Shown: positions 1 through 9,881, numbered from the stretch's first letter. The stretch: 64,000 bases of DNA from Firmicutes bacterium UBA4845 (GCA_002399975.1 DHER01000028.1:24094-88093), one strand, 5' to 3'. The notes: generated by a model not told the origin, from the sequence alone. Numbers and translations: made by a program.

Positions 1-1
1 T

Positions 2-550
2 GAAGTAAGAGACGGAATCCTTAACCACCCCTTAGGCGGCAATCCGGCAACTTTAGAAGGCCAAATAGTCAGTATATCAGATAGAATAGCCTATATTAAT
101 CATGACATAGATGATGCTTCAAGAGCCGGTATTATTAGTACCGGCCAAATACCGGAAAAATTTTTAAAGCATTTAGGCTATACTCATGGGGAAAGAATTA
201 ATACCATGATTTTGGATGTAATAAACAGCAGCATGGGCAAAGATAAAATATCTATGAGCCCCGAAATTGGTTTTTATACTTCAGGTCTTCGGGATTTCCT
301 GTTTGAAAACGTATATTTCAATAAAACAGCAAAAAGTGAAGACGAAAAGACAACATTTATAATTAAAAAAATATTTGAATATTATAACAAGCATTTTGAA
401 TCTTTACCGGATTTTTATTTGAAAATATATGAAGATAATAACTTCGGCAAAAGCGAAGTTATTAAAGATTACGTGGCAGGAATGACCGATACCTATGCTA
501 TGAAGGTTTTTGAAGAGTTATATATGCCAAAACCTTGGAGAAAATATTAA
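2..550 (+). CDS. dGTPase-like HD-domain phosphohydrolase, 3' part only
   Basis: This is the C-terminal 182 codons of a gene that begins before the window; the frame is open from base 2 to the stop at 548-550. Near the left edge the protein reads EVRDGILNHP, followed by SDRIAYINHDIDDA, which matches the later HD-domain segments of dGTP triphosphohydrolase-like proteins; the Asp of SDRIAY is the usual last metal ligand. Family knowledge: these enzymes hydrolyse dNTPs to the nucleoside and triphosphate and in Firmicutes often lie upstream of dnaG-rpoD. The N-terminal HD ligands are outside the window, so activity cannot be judged. The following 145 bp to the next gene are AT-rich with no clear terminator. 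Confidence 0.8.
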   Translation, partial: EVRDGILNHPLGGNPATLEGQIVSISDRIAYINHDIDDASRAGIISTGQIPEKFLKHLGYTHGERINTMILDVINSSMGKDKISMSPEIGFYTSGLRDFLFENVYFNKTAKSEDEKTTFIIKKIFEYYNKHFESLPDFYLKIYEDNNFGKSEVIKDYVAGMTDTYAMKVFEELYMPKPWRKY

Positions 551-695
551 ATAGTTTTGTGTAAAAATTTAAAATGTTGGAACTAAAACATAAGCTCTAA
601 ATTCAATTAAGAAAACGGTGTTTTTGTTTAAAAAATTAATGTAAAAATGAGAAATAGCAATATTTAATTTTATTAAGAAATTAATAGAGGTTAAT

Positions 696-1631
696 ATGTA
701 TAAAAAAAATTTAGATAACTACATTTTGGGTAACATCGATGAAACATTTATTCCAGAAATAAGCAGTGACAAAGACTTTTTTCTAATCGATCGGGATGAA
801 GTTAAAAATATTATAAAAAGACGCAGAAGAAATTCTCACAAAGGTACCTATGGAAAAGCAGGCTTTATCTCCGGTTCAAAAGGCATGGCAGGTGCTGCCG
901 TGTTTAATCTTAATGCTGCACTAAGATGCGGCTCAGGACTGGTTAAAGCATTTATACCTGATGAAATATATTCTGTAGTAGAATCCAAGTCTTTAGAAAG
1001 TATAACATGCACTTACGATGAAAAAAATTTTCCTTTTGAAAAACTTCAAAAGGAAATTATTGATTATTGTGATGTGGCTGCAACAGGCTCAGGATGCTCA
1101 AATATATCGGTATATCAAGATATATTGATATATTTGCTGGAGAATTTTACTAAACCTCTTGTTATTGACGCAGAAGGCATAAATCAGCTTGATTTAAAAT
1201 ATTTACAAAGATGTGAGCAGCCTATAGTACTGACTCCTCATTATGGAGAAATGGCCAGGCTTTTAAAAAAGGATGTTAAGTATATAGAAACTGACATTCT
1301 TAAAAAATCTGCTGATTTTTCCATGCAATACGGAGTTTACCTTGTATTGAAGGGTGCACGGACGGTAATTGCGTACCCTGATGGGAAGGTATGTATTAAT
1401 ACTACAGGAAATCCCGGGATGGCCGCTGCCGGCAGCGGTGATGTGTTAACGGGAATTATCACGTCTTTAATAGGTCAAAAAATAGATGTAAAAAATGCAA
1501 TTAAAGCCGGCGTATATTTACATGGTTTAGCCGGGGACATAGGTGTTAAATATAGGGGAGAGTATTCTTTAATTGCAGGTGACATTATTAATTATCTGCC
1601 CAATGCTATTATGTCAATAACTGATAAATGA
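696..1631 (+). CDS. nnrD: ADP/ATP-dependent NAD(P)H-hydrate dehydratase
   Basis: 311 residues. The ribokinase-like YjeF C-terminal domain is clear: HKGTYGKAGFISGS near residue 48 (nucleotide-binding start), TPHYGEMARL near 180, and NPGMAAAGSGDVLTG near 240 with the catalytic Asp in GSGD. Known role: repairs damaged NADH and NADPH hydrates by dehydration coupled to nucleotide hydrolysis. Many bacteria fuse this domain to an NAD(P)HX epimerase domain; here only about 45 residues precede it, with no epimerase, so the epimerase must be elsewhere or absent. An AGAGG sits about 6 bases before the ATG. It ends 9 bp from the convergent ABC gene. The basic stretch KRRRR at 41-45 is unusual. Confidence 0.88.
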   Translation: MYKKNLDNYILGNIDETFIPEISSDKDFFLIDRDEVKNIIKRRRRNSHKGTYGKAGFISGSKGMAGAAVFNLNAALRCGSGLVKAFIPDEIYSVVESKSLESITCTYDEKNFPFEKLQKEIIDYCDVAATGSGCSNISVYQDILIYLLENFTKPLVIDAEGINQLDLKYLQRCEQPIVLTPHYGEMARLLKKDVKYIETDILKKSADFSMQYGVYLVLKGARTVIAYPDGKVCINTTGNPGMAAAGSGDVLTGIITSLIGQKIDVKNAIKAGVYLHGLAGDIGVKYRGEYSLIAGDIINYLPNAIMSITDK

Positions 1632-1640
1632 TATGCTTAT

Positions 1641-3431
1641 TTATTCCTCCTGATCTGCAAATTGGCTGTTATAGAGGTTTTCGTAGACTCCTTTTTTTTC
1701 TAAAAGTTCTTTATGTGTACCTTGCTCAACAATATCTCCAGAGTCAATTACAAGAATGAGATCCGCATCGCGGACGGTTGACAGCCTGTGTGCAATTACA
1801 AAGCTTGTGCGTCCCTTCATGGCCTGATTCATTGCAGACTGGATTAACATTTCCAGTCTTGTATCTACACTGCTGGTGGCTTCATCGAGAATTAAAATTT
1901 GAGGATCTGCCAAGATGGCTCTTGCAATAGTAATTAGCTGTTTTTGACCTAATGAAACGTTGCTGCCGTCTTCATCAATCATCATATTGTATCCCCCGGG
2001 CATGGATCGTATAAAACGATCTACATTAGCTTTTTTTGCAGCTTCTATTACTTCGTCGTCAGTAGCGTCCAGTCTTCCAAAACGTATATTTCCTGCAATA
2101 GTATCGTGGTATAACCATGCATCCTGTAGTACCATGCCAAAAAGAGCTCTTTCATTATTACGTCTTATGGCATATATTGATGTACCATCAATGGTTATAT
2201 CTCCTTTGTCAATATCGTAAAAGCGCAATAACAAATTTATGATTGTTGTTTTACCGGCTCCTGTTGCACCGACTATGGATACTTTCTGCCCTGATTTTGC
2301 TTCAAAGGATAGGTCATTGATAACAGGATTGTCTTTTGAATAAGAAAATTTCACATTTTTAAATTGTACGTTCCCTTTAAAGTGGCTTAAGTCAAAGTTC
2401 TCCGGATTTTCCTTTTCATCAGGTTCCTCTTTTTCCTCAAGGAAGTTTACAATACGCTCCATAGAAGCAGCAGCACTTTGGATTGCAGGTGCAAGCTGGG
2501 TAATTTGATTCATAGGGTCAAAGATGAGCCAGATATACATTACAAAGGCCTGCATATTTCCAAGTGTCATACGTCCGGACAGCACACCGTGTCCTGTAAT
2601 AAAAACCATTAATACATAAACAATACCAATAAGTGCTTCCATGAATGGTGAAATCAAACTTGATATAAAACTGGACTTAAAACCTGCCTTATTTAGGTTT
2701 CCGTTTATTTTTTCAAATTTATCAATAGTGTTTTTTTCGTTATTATATAGTTTAATTACTGTAAAGCCGGTATATCTTTCTTGAATGTATCCGTTTAATT
2801 CGGCCAGAGTGTTCTGCATTGTACGGAACTGCCCTTGGCTTTTTTTCATAAGGGAACGGGCAATAAGGAAAGAAATAGGTAACATTACCAAGCATACAAG
2901 TCCTAACGGGACGGAAATTATCAGCATCATGATGAAAGTCATGGAAATATTGGTAAGTGCATAAACCAGCGGCATAAGGCTCTGCTGCATTGCATTAGAT
3001 ACTGCATCAACGTCGTTAGTAATGTAATTGTAGATTGTTCCCAGCTGATGGCTGTCATAATAGCTTACATGTATTCTGTTAATTTTGTCGCTGATCTTGC
3101 TTCGTAGATCTTTAAAGCTTTCCTGCACACATCCTGCCGTTAAAAAGCTGGCAGAATAGGTAGCTCCTTGACGAACAACTGTGGAGACTCCCAGAATTGC
3201 CACAATCGTAGCAATATATGGCAGGTTAACTCCGGCACCAGGTTTGCCTGCTGCCATATCCATTACGTTTTTCCCTAATTCCGTAGTTATAAATCCGATA
3301 ATAAAGGGATTTAGCGTACCTAAAACAGCACCGAAAAACTGTAAAAACAACGCAATTATAAACTTCCATTTATATGGACTCATTATTAACTTTATTAGCT
3401 TTCCTATACTGCGCAATTTATGATTTTTCAT
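1641..3431 (-). CDS. ABC exporter half-transporter, catalytically competent ATPase subunit
   Basis: 596 residues: an N-terminal six-helix exporter domain (about 1-320) and a C-terminal nucleotide-binding domain. Walker A GATGAGKTT is at 388-396, Walker B ILILDE at 512-517 with the catalytic Glu517, and the switch His at 548. The signature motif is degenerate (VSLGQ, 492-496, instead of LSGGQ). Together with the partner gene just upstream this is the pattern of heterodimeric type IV exporters such as BmrCD and TM287/288, where one composite ATP site is impaired. Substrate unknown; such pairs commonly export drugs, peptides or lipids. Its ATG overlaps the stop of the upstream partner by one base (TAATG), so translation is probably coupled. 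Confidence 0.9.
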   Translation of the reverse strand: MKNHKLRSIGKLIKLIMSPYKWKFIIALFLQFFGAVLGTLNPFIIGFITTELGKNVMDMAAGKPGAGVNLPYIATIVAILGVSTVVRQGATYSASFLTAGCVQESFKDLRSKISDKINRIHVSYYDSHQLGTIYNYITNDVDAVSNAMQQSLMPLVYALTNISMTFIMMLIISVPLGLVCLVMLPISFLIARSLMKKSQGQFRTMQNTLAELNGYIQERYTGFTVIKLYNNEKNTIDKFEKINGNLNKAGFKSSFISSLISPFMEALIGIVYVLMVFITGHGVLSGRMTLGNMQAFVMYIWLIFDPMNQITQLAPAIQSAAASMERIVNFLEEKEEPDEKENPENFDLSHFKGNVQFKNVKFSYSKDNPVINDLSFEAKSGQKVSIVGATGAGKTTIINLLLRFYDIDKGDITIDGTSIYAIRRNNERALFGMVLQDAWLYHDTIAGNIRFGRLDATDDEVIEAAKKANVDRFIRSMPGGYNMMIDEDGSNVSLGQKQLITIARAILADPQILILDEATSSVDTRLEMLIQSAMNQAMKGRTSFVIAHRLSTVRDADLILVIDSGDIVEQGTHKELLEKKGVYENLYNSQFADQEE

Positions 3432-5167
3432 TAGAATTCCTCCTTTGAAAGCTGACTTGCTGCTATATCATAATAAACATCACAGTTTTTCATTAGTTCC
3501 TCATGAGTGCCCTGCCCTACGATACATCCCTCATCAAGTACTATAATTTTGTCGGCATGGCGAATAGTGCCGATACGTTGAGCTACTATAAGAATGGTGG
3601 CATCTTTAATTTCATCTCGAAGACGAGTACGCAGCCTCAGATCAGTTGCATAATCAAGTGCAGAAAAACTATCGTCGAAGATATAAATTTCAGGATTTTT
3701 AATTATACCTCGTGCAATAGCAAGGCGTTGTTTCTGTCCGCCTGAGAGATTGGAACCACCTTCAAACAACATTTCATCAAAACCGTTTTTCTTCTTTGAA
3801 ATAAAATCTGCTGCCTGGGCAATTTCTGCTGCTCTAACGAGTTCCTCCATGGATGCGTCCGCCTTTCCAAAGCGCAGATTTTCTCCAATTGTACCGGTAA
3901 AAAGCGTTGCTTTTTGAGTGATAAAACCAATCTTATCACGAATAGCATGTATATTGTATTTTTTAACATCTATTTCATCTACTGATACCCGTCCTTCAGT
4001 TGCATCATACATGCGTGGAATAAGTTGCACCAATGTGGTTTTTCCGCAGCCGGTGCTGCCTATAAATGCAATAGTTTGGCCTTGTTCAACAGTAAAATTT
4101 ATGTTTTTCAACACAGGTTCTTCAGGAGAGTCGGGGTAGGAAAAGGATACATTTTCAAAAGTGATATATCCGGTTTTGTCCGTACTTGTAACTCCTGTTT
4201 CTAAATTTTCATCCATGCCCAGGTCATTGTCAAGTATTCTCTGAATTCGTTGTGCAGATACACTGGCTCTTGGATACATAATAAAGAGAACTCCAAACAT
4301 CATAAAACTGAAAAGAATATGGAAAATATATTCTATGGATGCGCTTAGTGTTCCTATATCCAAAAAACCCTGGCTGATTTCATTGGCTCCAAACCATAAA
4401 ACAATTACGATCATAGTGTTAAAAATAAGGTAAAAACCTGGTTGTGCAATGGAAACAATACGAAACATTTTCTTTGATACTCCGCAGTATTTATCATTTA
4501 TTTCCTCAAATCGTCGGCTTTGAAATTTTTCGGTGTTAAAGGCGCGGATAACACGCAGACCGCTTAAACCTTCTCTCATAATAAGATTGATTTTGTCCAA
4601 ATTTTTCTGCTGCTGACGAGAGTATGGATAACTTTTCCTGTTAATTACAAAGATTCCAAGAAGCAAAATCGGTACACTTGCCATAACAACCCAAAATATG
4701 CCTGGGTTGTTATTTAATATCATAATAAAACCGCTAATTGTCATAATTGGAGTGATTAAGGCACTTCGCAGCATATTTTGAACAAAAATCATAATTTGAT
4801 ATGCATCACTTGTTGTACTTGTAATTAAAGATGAGACGCTAAACTTGTTGTATGAACTATGGGAAAAACTTTGAGTTTTAGTGAACAGATCATTTCGGAT
4901 GTCCCTTATAACATTAGAAGCTATGCGGCTGTTGGCAAAAGACATGCAAATTTCACATAACATTCCAATTGTTGTAACTGCTGCCATAAGCAATACAAGC
5001 TGTTTAAGCAGCATTGGCTGATTAAGTAATAGTGCGTCATTGATTACATATTTAAGTATTGTAGGTATACCAATTTGTATTGCTACAAAACCGCCTACTC
5101 CTAAAAGACTTAGAAGCAAATAGCGTTTGTAGCGCCAGGTATAGTTTAAAATAAGTTTCATTCTCAA
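3431..5167 (-). CDS. ABC exporter half-transporter, degenerate-site subunit
   Basis: 578 residues: membrane domain to about residue 310, then an ATPase domain with Walker A GSTGCGKTT at 370-378 and a canonical LSGGQ at 474-478. The catalytic Glu after Walker B is replaced by Asp (IYIFDD, D499) and the switch His by Gln (Q530 in IVAQR). These two losses complement the degenerate signature of the downstream partner, so the pair should have one active and one silent ATP site. The first gene of a two-gene leftward operon; an AAGAGG lies about 6 bases before the ATG. No regulator gene is adjacent, but a dyad lies 83-129 bp upstream. Confidence 0.9.
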   Translation of the reverse strand: MRMKLILNYTWRYKRYLLLSLLGVGGFVAIQIGIPTILKYVINDALLLNQPMLLKQLVLLMAAVTTIGMLCEICMSFANSRIASNVIRDIRNDLFTKTQSFSHSSYNKFSVSSLITSTTSDAYQIMIFVQNMLRSALITPIMTISGFIMILNNNPGIFWVVMASVPILLLGIFVINRKSYPYSRQQQKNLDKINLIMREGLSGLRVIRAFNTEKFQSRRFEEINDKYCGVSKKMFRIVSIAQPGFYLIFNTMIVIVLWFGANEISQGFLDIGTLSASIEYIFHILFSFMMFGVLFIMYPRASVSAQRIQRILDNDLGMDENLETGVTSTDKTGYITFENVSFSYPDSPEEPVLKNINFTVEQGQTIAFIGSTGCGKTTLVQLIPRMYDATEGRVSVDEIDVKKYNIHAIRDKIGFITQKATLFTGTIGENLRFGKADASMEELVRAAEIAQAADFISKKKNGFDEMLFEGGSNLSGGQKQRLAIARGIIKNPEIYIFDDSFSALDYATDLRLRTRLRDEIKDATILIVAQRIGTIRHADKIIVLDEGCIVGQGTHEELMKNCDVYYDIAASQLSKEEF

Positions 5168-5249
5168 ACCTCTTAAAATATTTTATTTAGTATTTCGTTT
5201 ATATATTGCGGAATGATCAGAGAAATCTCATGCTTACAAAAAAAGAACA

Positions 5250-5296
5250 CCAACTACTCTAAACTGTACATGTTGTACAAAAGTACAGATAGTTGG
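5250..5296. promoter_or_regulatory. Nested inverted repeat upstream of the ABC exporter operon
   Basis: Two nested dyads share one centre. CCAACTA (5250-5256) pairs with TAGTTGG (5290-5296), and CTGTAC (5264-5269) with GTACAG (5283-5288). Inside lies TACA-N3-TGTA (5267-5277). GTAC occurs three times in about 20 bp. It lies between the leftward exporter and the rightward purine operon, which suggests an operator or a structured leader for the exporter. No regulator can be assigned. Confidence 0.4.
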
Positions 5297-5526
5297 CACT
5301 GGTACTATTTATTAGTAATGTGCGACATGATATTCTTATATCTATCCGCATCTATTTATGATATTTTATCAATAATAATATATATAGTCAAGATGTTAGT
5401 TTTCAACAAATATAATTCACATAAAAGTTGAATGAAACATACGATATATATAAGCTATATTCTAATATATTATTCGTAATATAGCGAAAGTCCAAAAAAA
5501 TAAATTAATAAACTGTCTTATTTTTA

Positions 5527-5555
5527 TTGACAATGATTTTTATATTTGTTACTAT
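5527..5555 (+). promoter_or_regulatory. SigA-type promoter of the purine operon
   Basis: TTGACA (5527-5532), a 17-bp spacer and TACTAT (5550-5555). It lies 56 bp upstream of the purL ATG. The short leader (about 50 nt) leaves no room for a purine, PRPP or ppGpp riboswitch, so control, if any, should be by a DNA-binding protein. The rest of the 444-bp gap (5168-5611) holds only the dyad at 5250-5296 and AT-rich sequence. Confidence 0.75.
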
Positions 5556-5611
5556 ATATTTGAAATCACATTGAATGTTAATAACTAAAGTAATTAAAAG
5601 GAAGGGTATGA

Positions 5612-8600
5612 ATGGGCTTTGAAGTAAGAAGAATTTATGTGGAAAAAAAGCTGGGTTTTAATACGGAAGCAATAAACTTAAAGGCTAATTTTAAAGAAAA
5701 CCTAAGGCTTAATAATCTTGAAAATGTTCGTGTTTTGAACAGGTATGATGTTTCACGCATAGATGAAAAAGATTTTCAGAAAGCGGTTAGAACAGTTTTT
5801 TCGGATTCAAACCAGGATTATGTCTATGAAGACATTGATGTTATCAACAATGTTTTTGCAGTGGAATATCTTCCGGGACAGTATGACCAAAGGGCAGACT
5901 CTGCAGCTCAGTGTATTCAGATAATAACCGGAAAGGACAAACCTCCTGTTAAATATGCTAAGGTTATTGTGCTTGAAGGAATGCTGAGCAGAGAAGATAT
6001 GAATAAGGTTAAGAATTACTTTATTAATCCAGTTGATTCAAGAGAAGCCGAATTAGTAAAACCGGATACCCTTGATGAAGAGTATCCTGAGGCAGAGCAG
6101 GTTGAAACTATTGAGAATTTTATAAACAAATCTAAGAAAGAATTGGAGGAATTTCGTACTGACAGAGGTCTCGCCATGAGTTTTGAGGATTTGATTTTTT
6201 GTCAGGAATATTTTAAAAATACGGAAAAAAGGAATCCTACAATTACTGAAATAAAGGTTATTGATACTTATTGGTCGGATCATTGCAGGCATACCACATT
6301 TTCTTCATCCATTGAGAAAATTGATTTCGAAGATGGAAAAACAACAGAGGAAATCAAGAATACTTATGAGGAATATTTAAAGGCAAGGAAGTACGTTTAT
6401 AAAGGCAGGAAAAAGGACATTTCATTAATGGACTTGGCTACAATAAGTGCAAAAGAATTAAAAGAGCAGGGGATTCTGGATGATTTGGAAATATCAGATG
6501 AAATCAATGCATGCAGTATTGTAATAAATGTTGATGTTAAAGGAAGTAATGAGGAATGGCTTTTGATGTTCAAAAATGAAACCCATAACCATCCTACAGA
6601 AATTGAACCGTTTGGCGGTGCAGCTACGTGTCTTGGCGGAGCCATCAGAGATCCACTTTCCGGAAGATCTTACGTTTACCAGGCTATGCGCATATCCGGG
6701 AGTGGTGATATCAGGCAAAACCCTGAGGATACGTTAGCAGGAAAGCTTCCTCAGAGGAAAATATCCACAGAGGCGGCGGCAGGCTACAGTTCTTACGGAA
6801 ATCAGATAGGACTGGCAACAGGTTATGTAAATGAAATATATCATCCGGACTATGTTGCAAAAAGGATGGAGGTCGGTGCCGTAATCGCTGCCGCACCGAG
6901 AACGAATGTAGTAAGGGGGGTTCCACAAAAGGGAGATGCGGTAATCCTTTTGGGAGGAAGAACCGGAAGAGACGGCTTAGGAGGAGCAACAGGAGCTTCT
7001 AAGGAGCATACGGAAGAATCTATTTTGGTGTGCGGCTCTGAAGTGCAAAAAGGAAATGCACCTACAGAAAGAAAAATTCAAAGGCTGTTTAGAAATCCTT
7101 TTGTAAGCAGAATGATAAAGAGATGCAATGACTTCGGTGCAGGAGGAGTGTCTGTGGCAATTGGCGAATTAGCTGAGGGACTGTACATAAATCTTGACCT
7201 TGTTCCAAAAAAATATGAAGGATTAGATGGAACAGAGCTTGCAATTTCCGAATCTCAGGAAAGAATGGCAGTAGTTGTGAGAGAAGAAGATATTAATAAT
7301 TTTATCAACTACGCTCATGAGGAGAATCTTGAATCAACTGTTGTTGCCAAGGTGACAGGTGATCGAAGGCTTAAAATGAGCTGGAAAGGGAAAAACATTC
7401 TGGATATCAGCAGAGATTTCCTTGATACAAACGGTGTTAAGCAGAAAATTAATGTTCAGGTGTGTGAGCCTATAAAACCATGTTTTGAAAAAAAATTTAA
7501 AAGCAAAAATTTTAAAGATGCATGGTTTGAAAATTTAAGGGATCTGAATGTTGCCTGTCAGAAGGGATTAGCTGAAAGATTTGATTCAACAGTAGGTGCA
7601 GGCACAGTTCTTATGCCCTTCGGAGGAAGGACGCAGCTTACTCCGGCAGAAGGCATGGTTGCTAAAATTCCCGTTGCTAACGGAGAAACAAATACATGTT
7701 CGCTGATGGCTTACGGTTTTGATCCGTACCTATCAAAAGAAAGCCCATATCACGGTGCAATGTACGCTGTTGTACATTCTGTGGCTAAAATCCTTGCAAT
7801 GGGCGGTGATTACAGGAAAATCAGACTTACATTACAGGAATATTTTGAAAAACTGAACAAAGATCCGAAAAGATGGGGTAAACCTTTAAGTGCGCTTTTA
7901 GGAGCATTCGCAGTACAGCATGAGCTGAGGATTCCGGCTATAGGCGGAAAAGACAGCATGTCCGGTACATTTAAAGATATGAATGTACCTCCGACTCTCA
8001 TAAGTTTTGCTGTTGCAGTTGAAAATATTAAAAACATTATATCACCTGAATTTAAAAAACCCGGAAGCAGGGTAGTGCTGATAAAAATTAAAAAAAATGA
8101 TAACAATATTCCGGATTTTGAAGATATAAAAACAAAGTACAATGCTGTTCACGAAGCAATAGTATCAGGCAAGGTGCTGAGTGCATATACTGTAGGTTTT
8201 GGCGGCATTGGAGCTTCCATAAGTAAAATGGTTCTTGGAAATGAAATAGGGTTTAAAACAAGGGACGGACTTGTGCTAGATACAAAGGACTGGTTTTCTG
8301 CAAGCTACGGAGATATTATACTTGAATGTCCTGAAGACGTACATATAGACGGCAGTATTGATGTAGGAAGCACAATTGATGAAAAGCAAATAATTATAAA
8401 TAGTTCGTCTGACGTAACAAACATAGGATTAAGAGAAATAAGTGATGCATGGCTGTACCCTTTAAACGGCGTTTATCCGTTTAAACAAGATACTGAAGGT
8501 GAAATTGAAGACTGCTGTATTCTTGGAGACCAAAAAAACACACAGAAGCGAGCTACGATTAATATAGCCAAGCCAAAAGTTTTTATTCCGGTTTTCCCGG

Positions 8601-9367
8601 GGACAAACTGCGAATATGATACAAAGGCTGCATTTGAAAGGGCAGGTGCCGAATCTGAAATATTTGTGTTTAAAAATTTAAGTTCTTTGGACGTTAAAAG
8701 TTCCATAGAAGAAATGAACAAAATGATTAGGCAGTCCCAAATAATAGCGCTGCCTGGAGGATTTAGTGCCGGCGATGAGCCTGAAGGCTCAGGCAAGTTT
8801 ATTGCAGCGGTTTTCCGCAATGAATTGTTAAAGGATGCGGTTACGGATCTTTTAAAAAACAGGGATGGTTTAATGATAGGTATATGCAATGGGTTTCAGG
8901 CGTTAATCAAACTTGGCCTTGTTCCCTTTGGAGAGATTGTTGACATGAAAGGTGATTATCCTACTCTTACTTATAATAAAATCGGACGGCACGTGTCATC
9001 ATTTGTCAGAACAAAAGTTGTGTGCAATATGTCGCCATGGTTTAGCATGTGCCGTGTGGGAGATGTTTATTCTCTTCCCGTTTCTCATGGAGAAGGAAGA
9101 TTTGCGGCAGATAAAGAATGGATTGAAAAATTAAAGAAACAAGGCCAGATAGCCACCCAATATGTAGGACCTGACAACAATCCAACATATGATGGGCTTT
9201 ACAACGTAAACGGTTCAGTTGAAGCAGTTGAAGGAATTACAAGCCTTGATGGCAGGGTATTGGGTAAAATGGCACATTCTGAGCGATTGAGCAGCGGCTT
9301 ATATAAAAATATACCGGGTGAAAAAGAACAGCATATATTTGAAGCAGGTGTTAAATATTTTAAATAA
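5612..9367 (+). CDS. purL: Phosphoribosylformylglycinamidine synthase, single-chain form
   Basis: 1251 residues. Converts FGAR to FGAM using glutamine and ATP, the fourth step of purine synthesis. It is the long form: FGAM synthase lobes carry conserved stretches such as TYWSDHCRHTTF near 215 and ETHNHPTEIEPFGGAATC near 327. From about residue 989 a glutaminase domain follows, with PGTNCEYDT, the nucleophile C1092 in GICNGFQ, and H1159 and E1161 in HGEGRF. Because the glutaminase is fused, PurS and PurQ are not needed and none are present. The length is typical of single-chain clostridial and proteobacterial PurL. The RBS is AAGGAAGGG. First gene of the operon; 13 bp separate it from purE. 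Confidence 0.96.
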   Translation: MGFEVRRIYVEKKLGFNTEAINLKANFKENLRLNNLENVRVLNRYDVSRIDEKDFQKAVRTVFSDSNQDYVYEDIDVINNVFAVEYLPGQYDQRADSAAQCIQIITGKDKPPVKYAKVIVLEGMLSREDMNKVKNYFINPVDSREAELVKPDTLDEEYPEAEQVETIENFINKSKKELEEFRTDRGLAMSFEDLIFCQEYFKNTEKRNPTITEIKVIDTYWSDHCRHTTFSSSIEKIDFEDGKTTEEIKNTYEEYLKARKYVYKGRKKDISLMDLATISAKELKEQGILDDLEISDEINACSIVINVDVKGSNEEWLLMFKNETHNHPTEIEPFGGAATCLGGAIRDPLSGRSYVYQAMRISGSGDIRQNPEDTLAGKLPQRKISTEAAAGYSSYGNQIGLATGYVNEIYHPDYVAKRMEVGAVIAAAPRTNVVRGVPQKGDAVILLGGRTGRDGLGGATGASKEHTEESILVCGSEVQKGNAPTERKIQRLFRNPFVSRMIKRCNDFGAGGVSVAIGELAEGLYINLDLVPKKYEGLDGTELAISESQERMAVVVREEDINNFINYAHEENLESTVVAKVTGDRRLKMSWKGKNILDISRDFLDTNGVKQKINVQVCEPIKPCFEKKFKSKNFKDAWFENLRDLNVACQKGLAERFDSTVGAGTVLMPFGGRTQLTPAEGMVAKIPVANGETNTCSLMAYGFDPYLSKESPYHGAMYAVVHSVAKILAMGGDYRKIRLTLQEYFEKLNKDPKRWGKPLSALLGAFAVQHELRIPAIGGKDSMSGTFKDMNVPPTLISFAVAVENIKNIISPEFKKPGSRVVLIKIKKNDNNIPDFEDIKTKYNAVHEAIVSGKVLSAYTVGFGGIGASISKMVLGNEIGFKTRDGLVLDTKDWFSASYGDIILECPEDVHIDGSIDVGSTIDEKQIIINSSSDVTNIGLREISDAWLYPLNGVYPFKQDTEGEIEDCCILGDQKNTQKRATINIAKPKVFIPVFPGTNCEYDTKAAFERAGAESEIFVFKNLSSLDVKSSIEEMNKMIRQSQIIALPGGFSAGDEPEGSGKFIAAVFRNELLKDAVTDLLKNRDGLMIGICNGFQALIKLGLVPFGEIVDMKGDYPTLTYNKIGRHVSSFVRTKVVCNMSPWFSMCRVGDVYSLPVSHGEGRFAADKEWIEKLKKQGQIATQYVGPDNNPTYDGLYNVNGSVEAVEGITSLDGRVLGKMAHSERLSSGLYKNIPGEKEQHIFEAGVKYFK

Positions 9368-9380
9368 CTAAGGAGGTATT

Positions 9381-9881
9381 ATGAAAGTTGCAATAATAAT
9401 GGGAAGTGATTCAGACTTTCCGATAGTTGAAAAAGGGTACAGCATTTTAAAAGATTTCGGTGTTGAGGCGGATGTAAGGGTTATTTCTGCTCACAGAACC
9501 CCTGACGAAGCTTTAAGTTTCGCTAAAAATGCGGAAACTATGGGATATGAACTGATTATAGGAGCCGCAGGCAAAGCGGCACATTTACCTGGCATATTAG
9601 CAGGGTGCACATCATTGCCGGTAATAGGTGTTCCTATAAAGTCCTCAGAGTTAGATGGAATGGATGCCCTTTTTTCCATAGTACAAATGCCTCCTGGAGT
9701 ACCTGTGGCTACTGTAGGTATAAATGCAGCAGGTAATGCGGCACTTCTTGCAGTTCAGATATTGTCTGTGAAATACAGCGATTTAAGAGTGAAATTCAAT
9801 GAATATAAAAAACAAATGGCTAAAAAAGTATTTGATAAAAATAAAAAATTAAATGATAAATTAAACGGAGGATTGAAATGA
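9381..9881 (+). CDS. purE: N5-carboxyaminoimidazole ribonucleotide mutase-like PurE
   Basis: 166 residues. GSDSDFP near residue 8, SAHRTP near 36 and GAAGKAAHLPG near 56 are the PurE substrate-binding motifs. PurE forms CAIR, from N5-CAIR (class I, needs PurK) or directly from AIR and CO2 (class II). The GAAGKAAHLPG loop looks more like the mutase type, yet no purK lies in the cluster, so the carboxyl source is unsettled. A consensus AAGGAGGT precedes the ATG. The last four bases overlap purC (ATGA), which favours coupled translation. Confidence 0.93.
   Translation: MKVAIIMGSDSDFPIVEKGYSILKDFGVEADVRVISAHRTPDEALSFAKNAETMGYELIIGAAGKAAHLPGILAGCTSLPVIGVPIKSSELDGMDALFSIVQMPPGVPVATVGINAAGNAALLAVQILSVKYSDLRVKFNEYKKQMAKKVFDKNKKLNDKLNGGLK

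Noticed and set aside
5213..5431. 72-codon open frame in the gap between the exporter and purL
   Set aside because: No RBS, overlaps the nested dyad, and reads as an arbitrary AT-rich translation with no domain.
5533..5611. Purine or PRPP-type riboswitch ahead of purL
   Set aside because: The leader after the promoter is only about 50 nt and unstructured.
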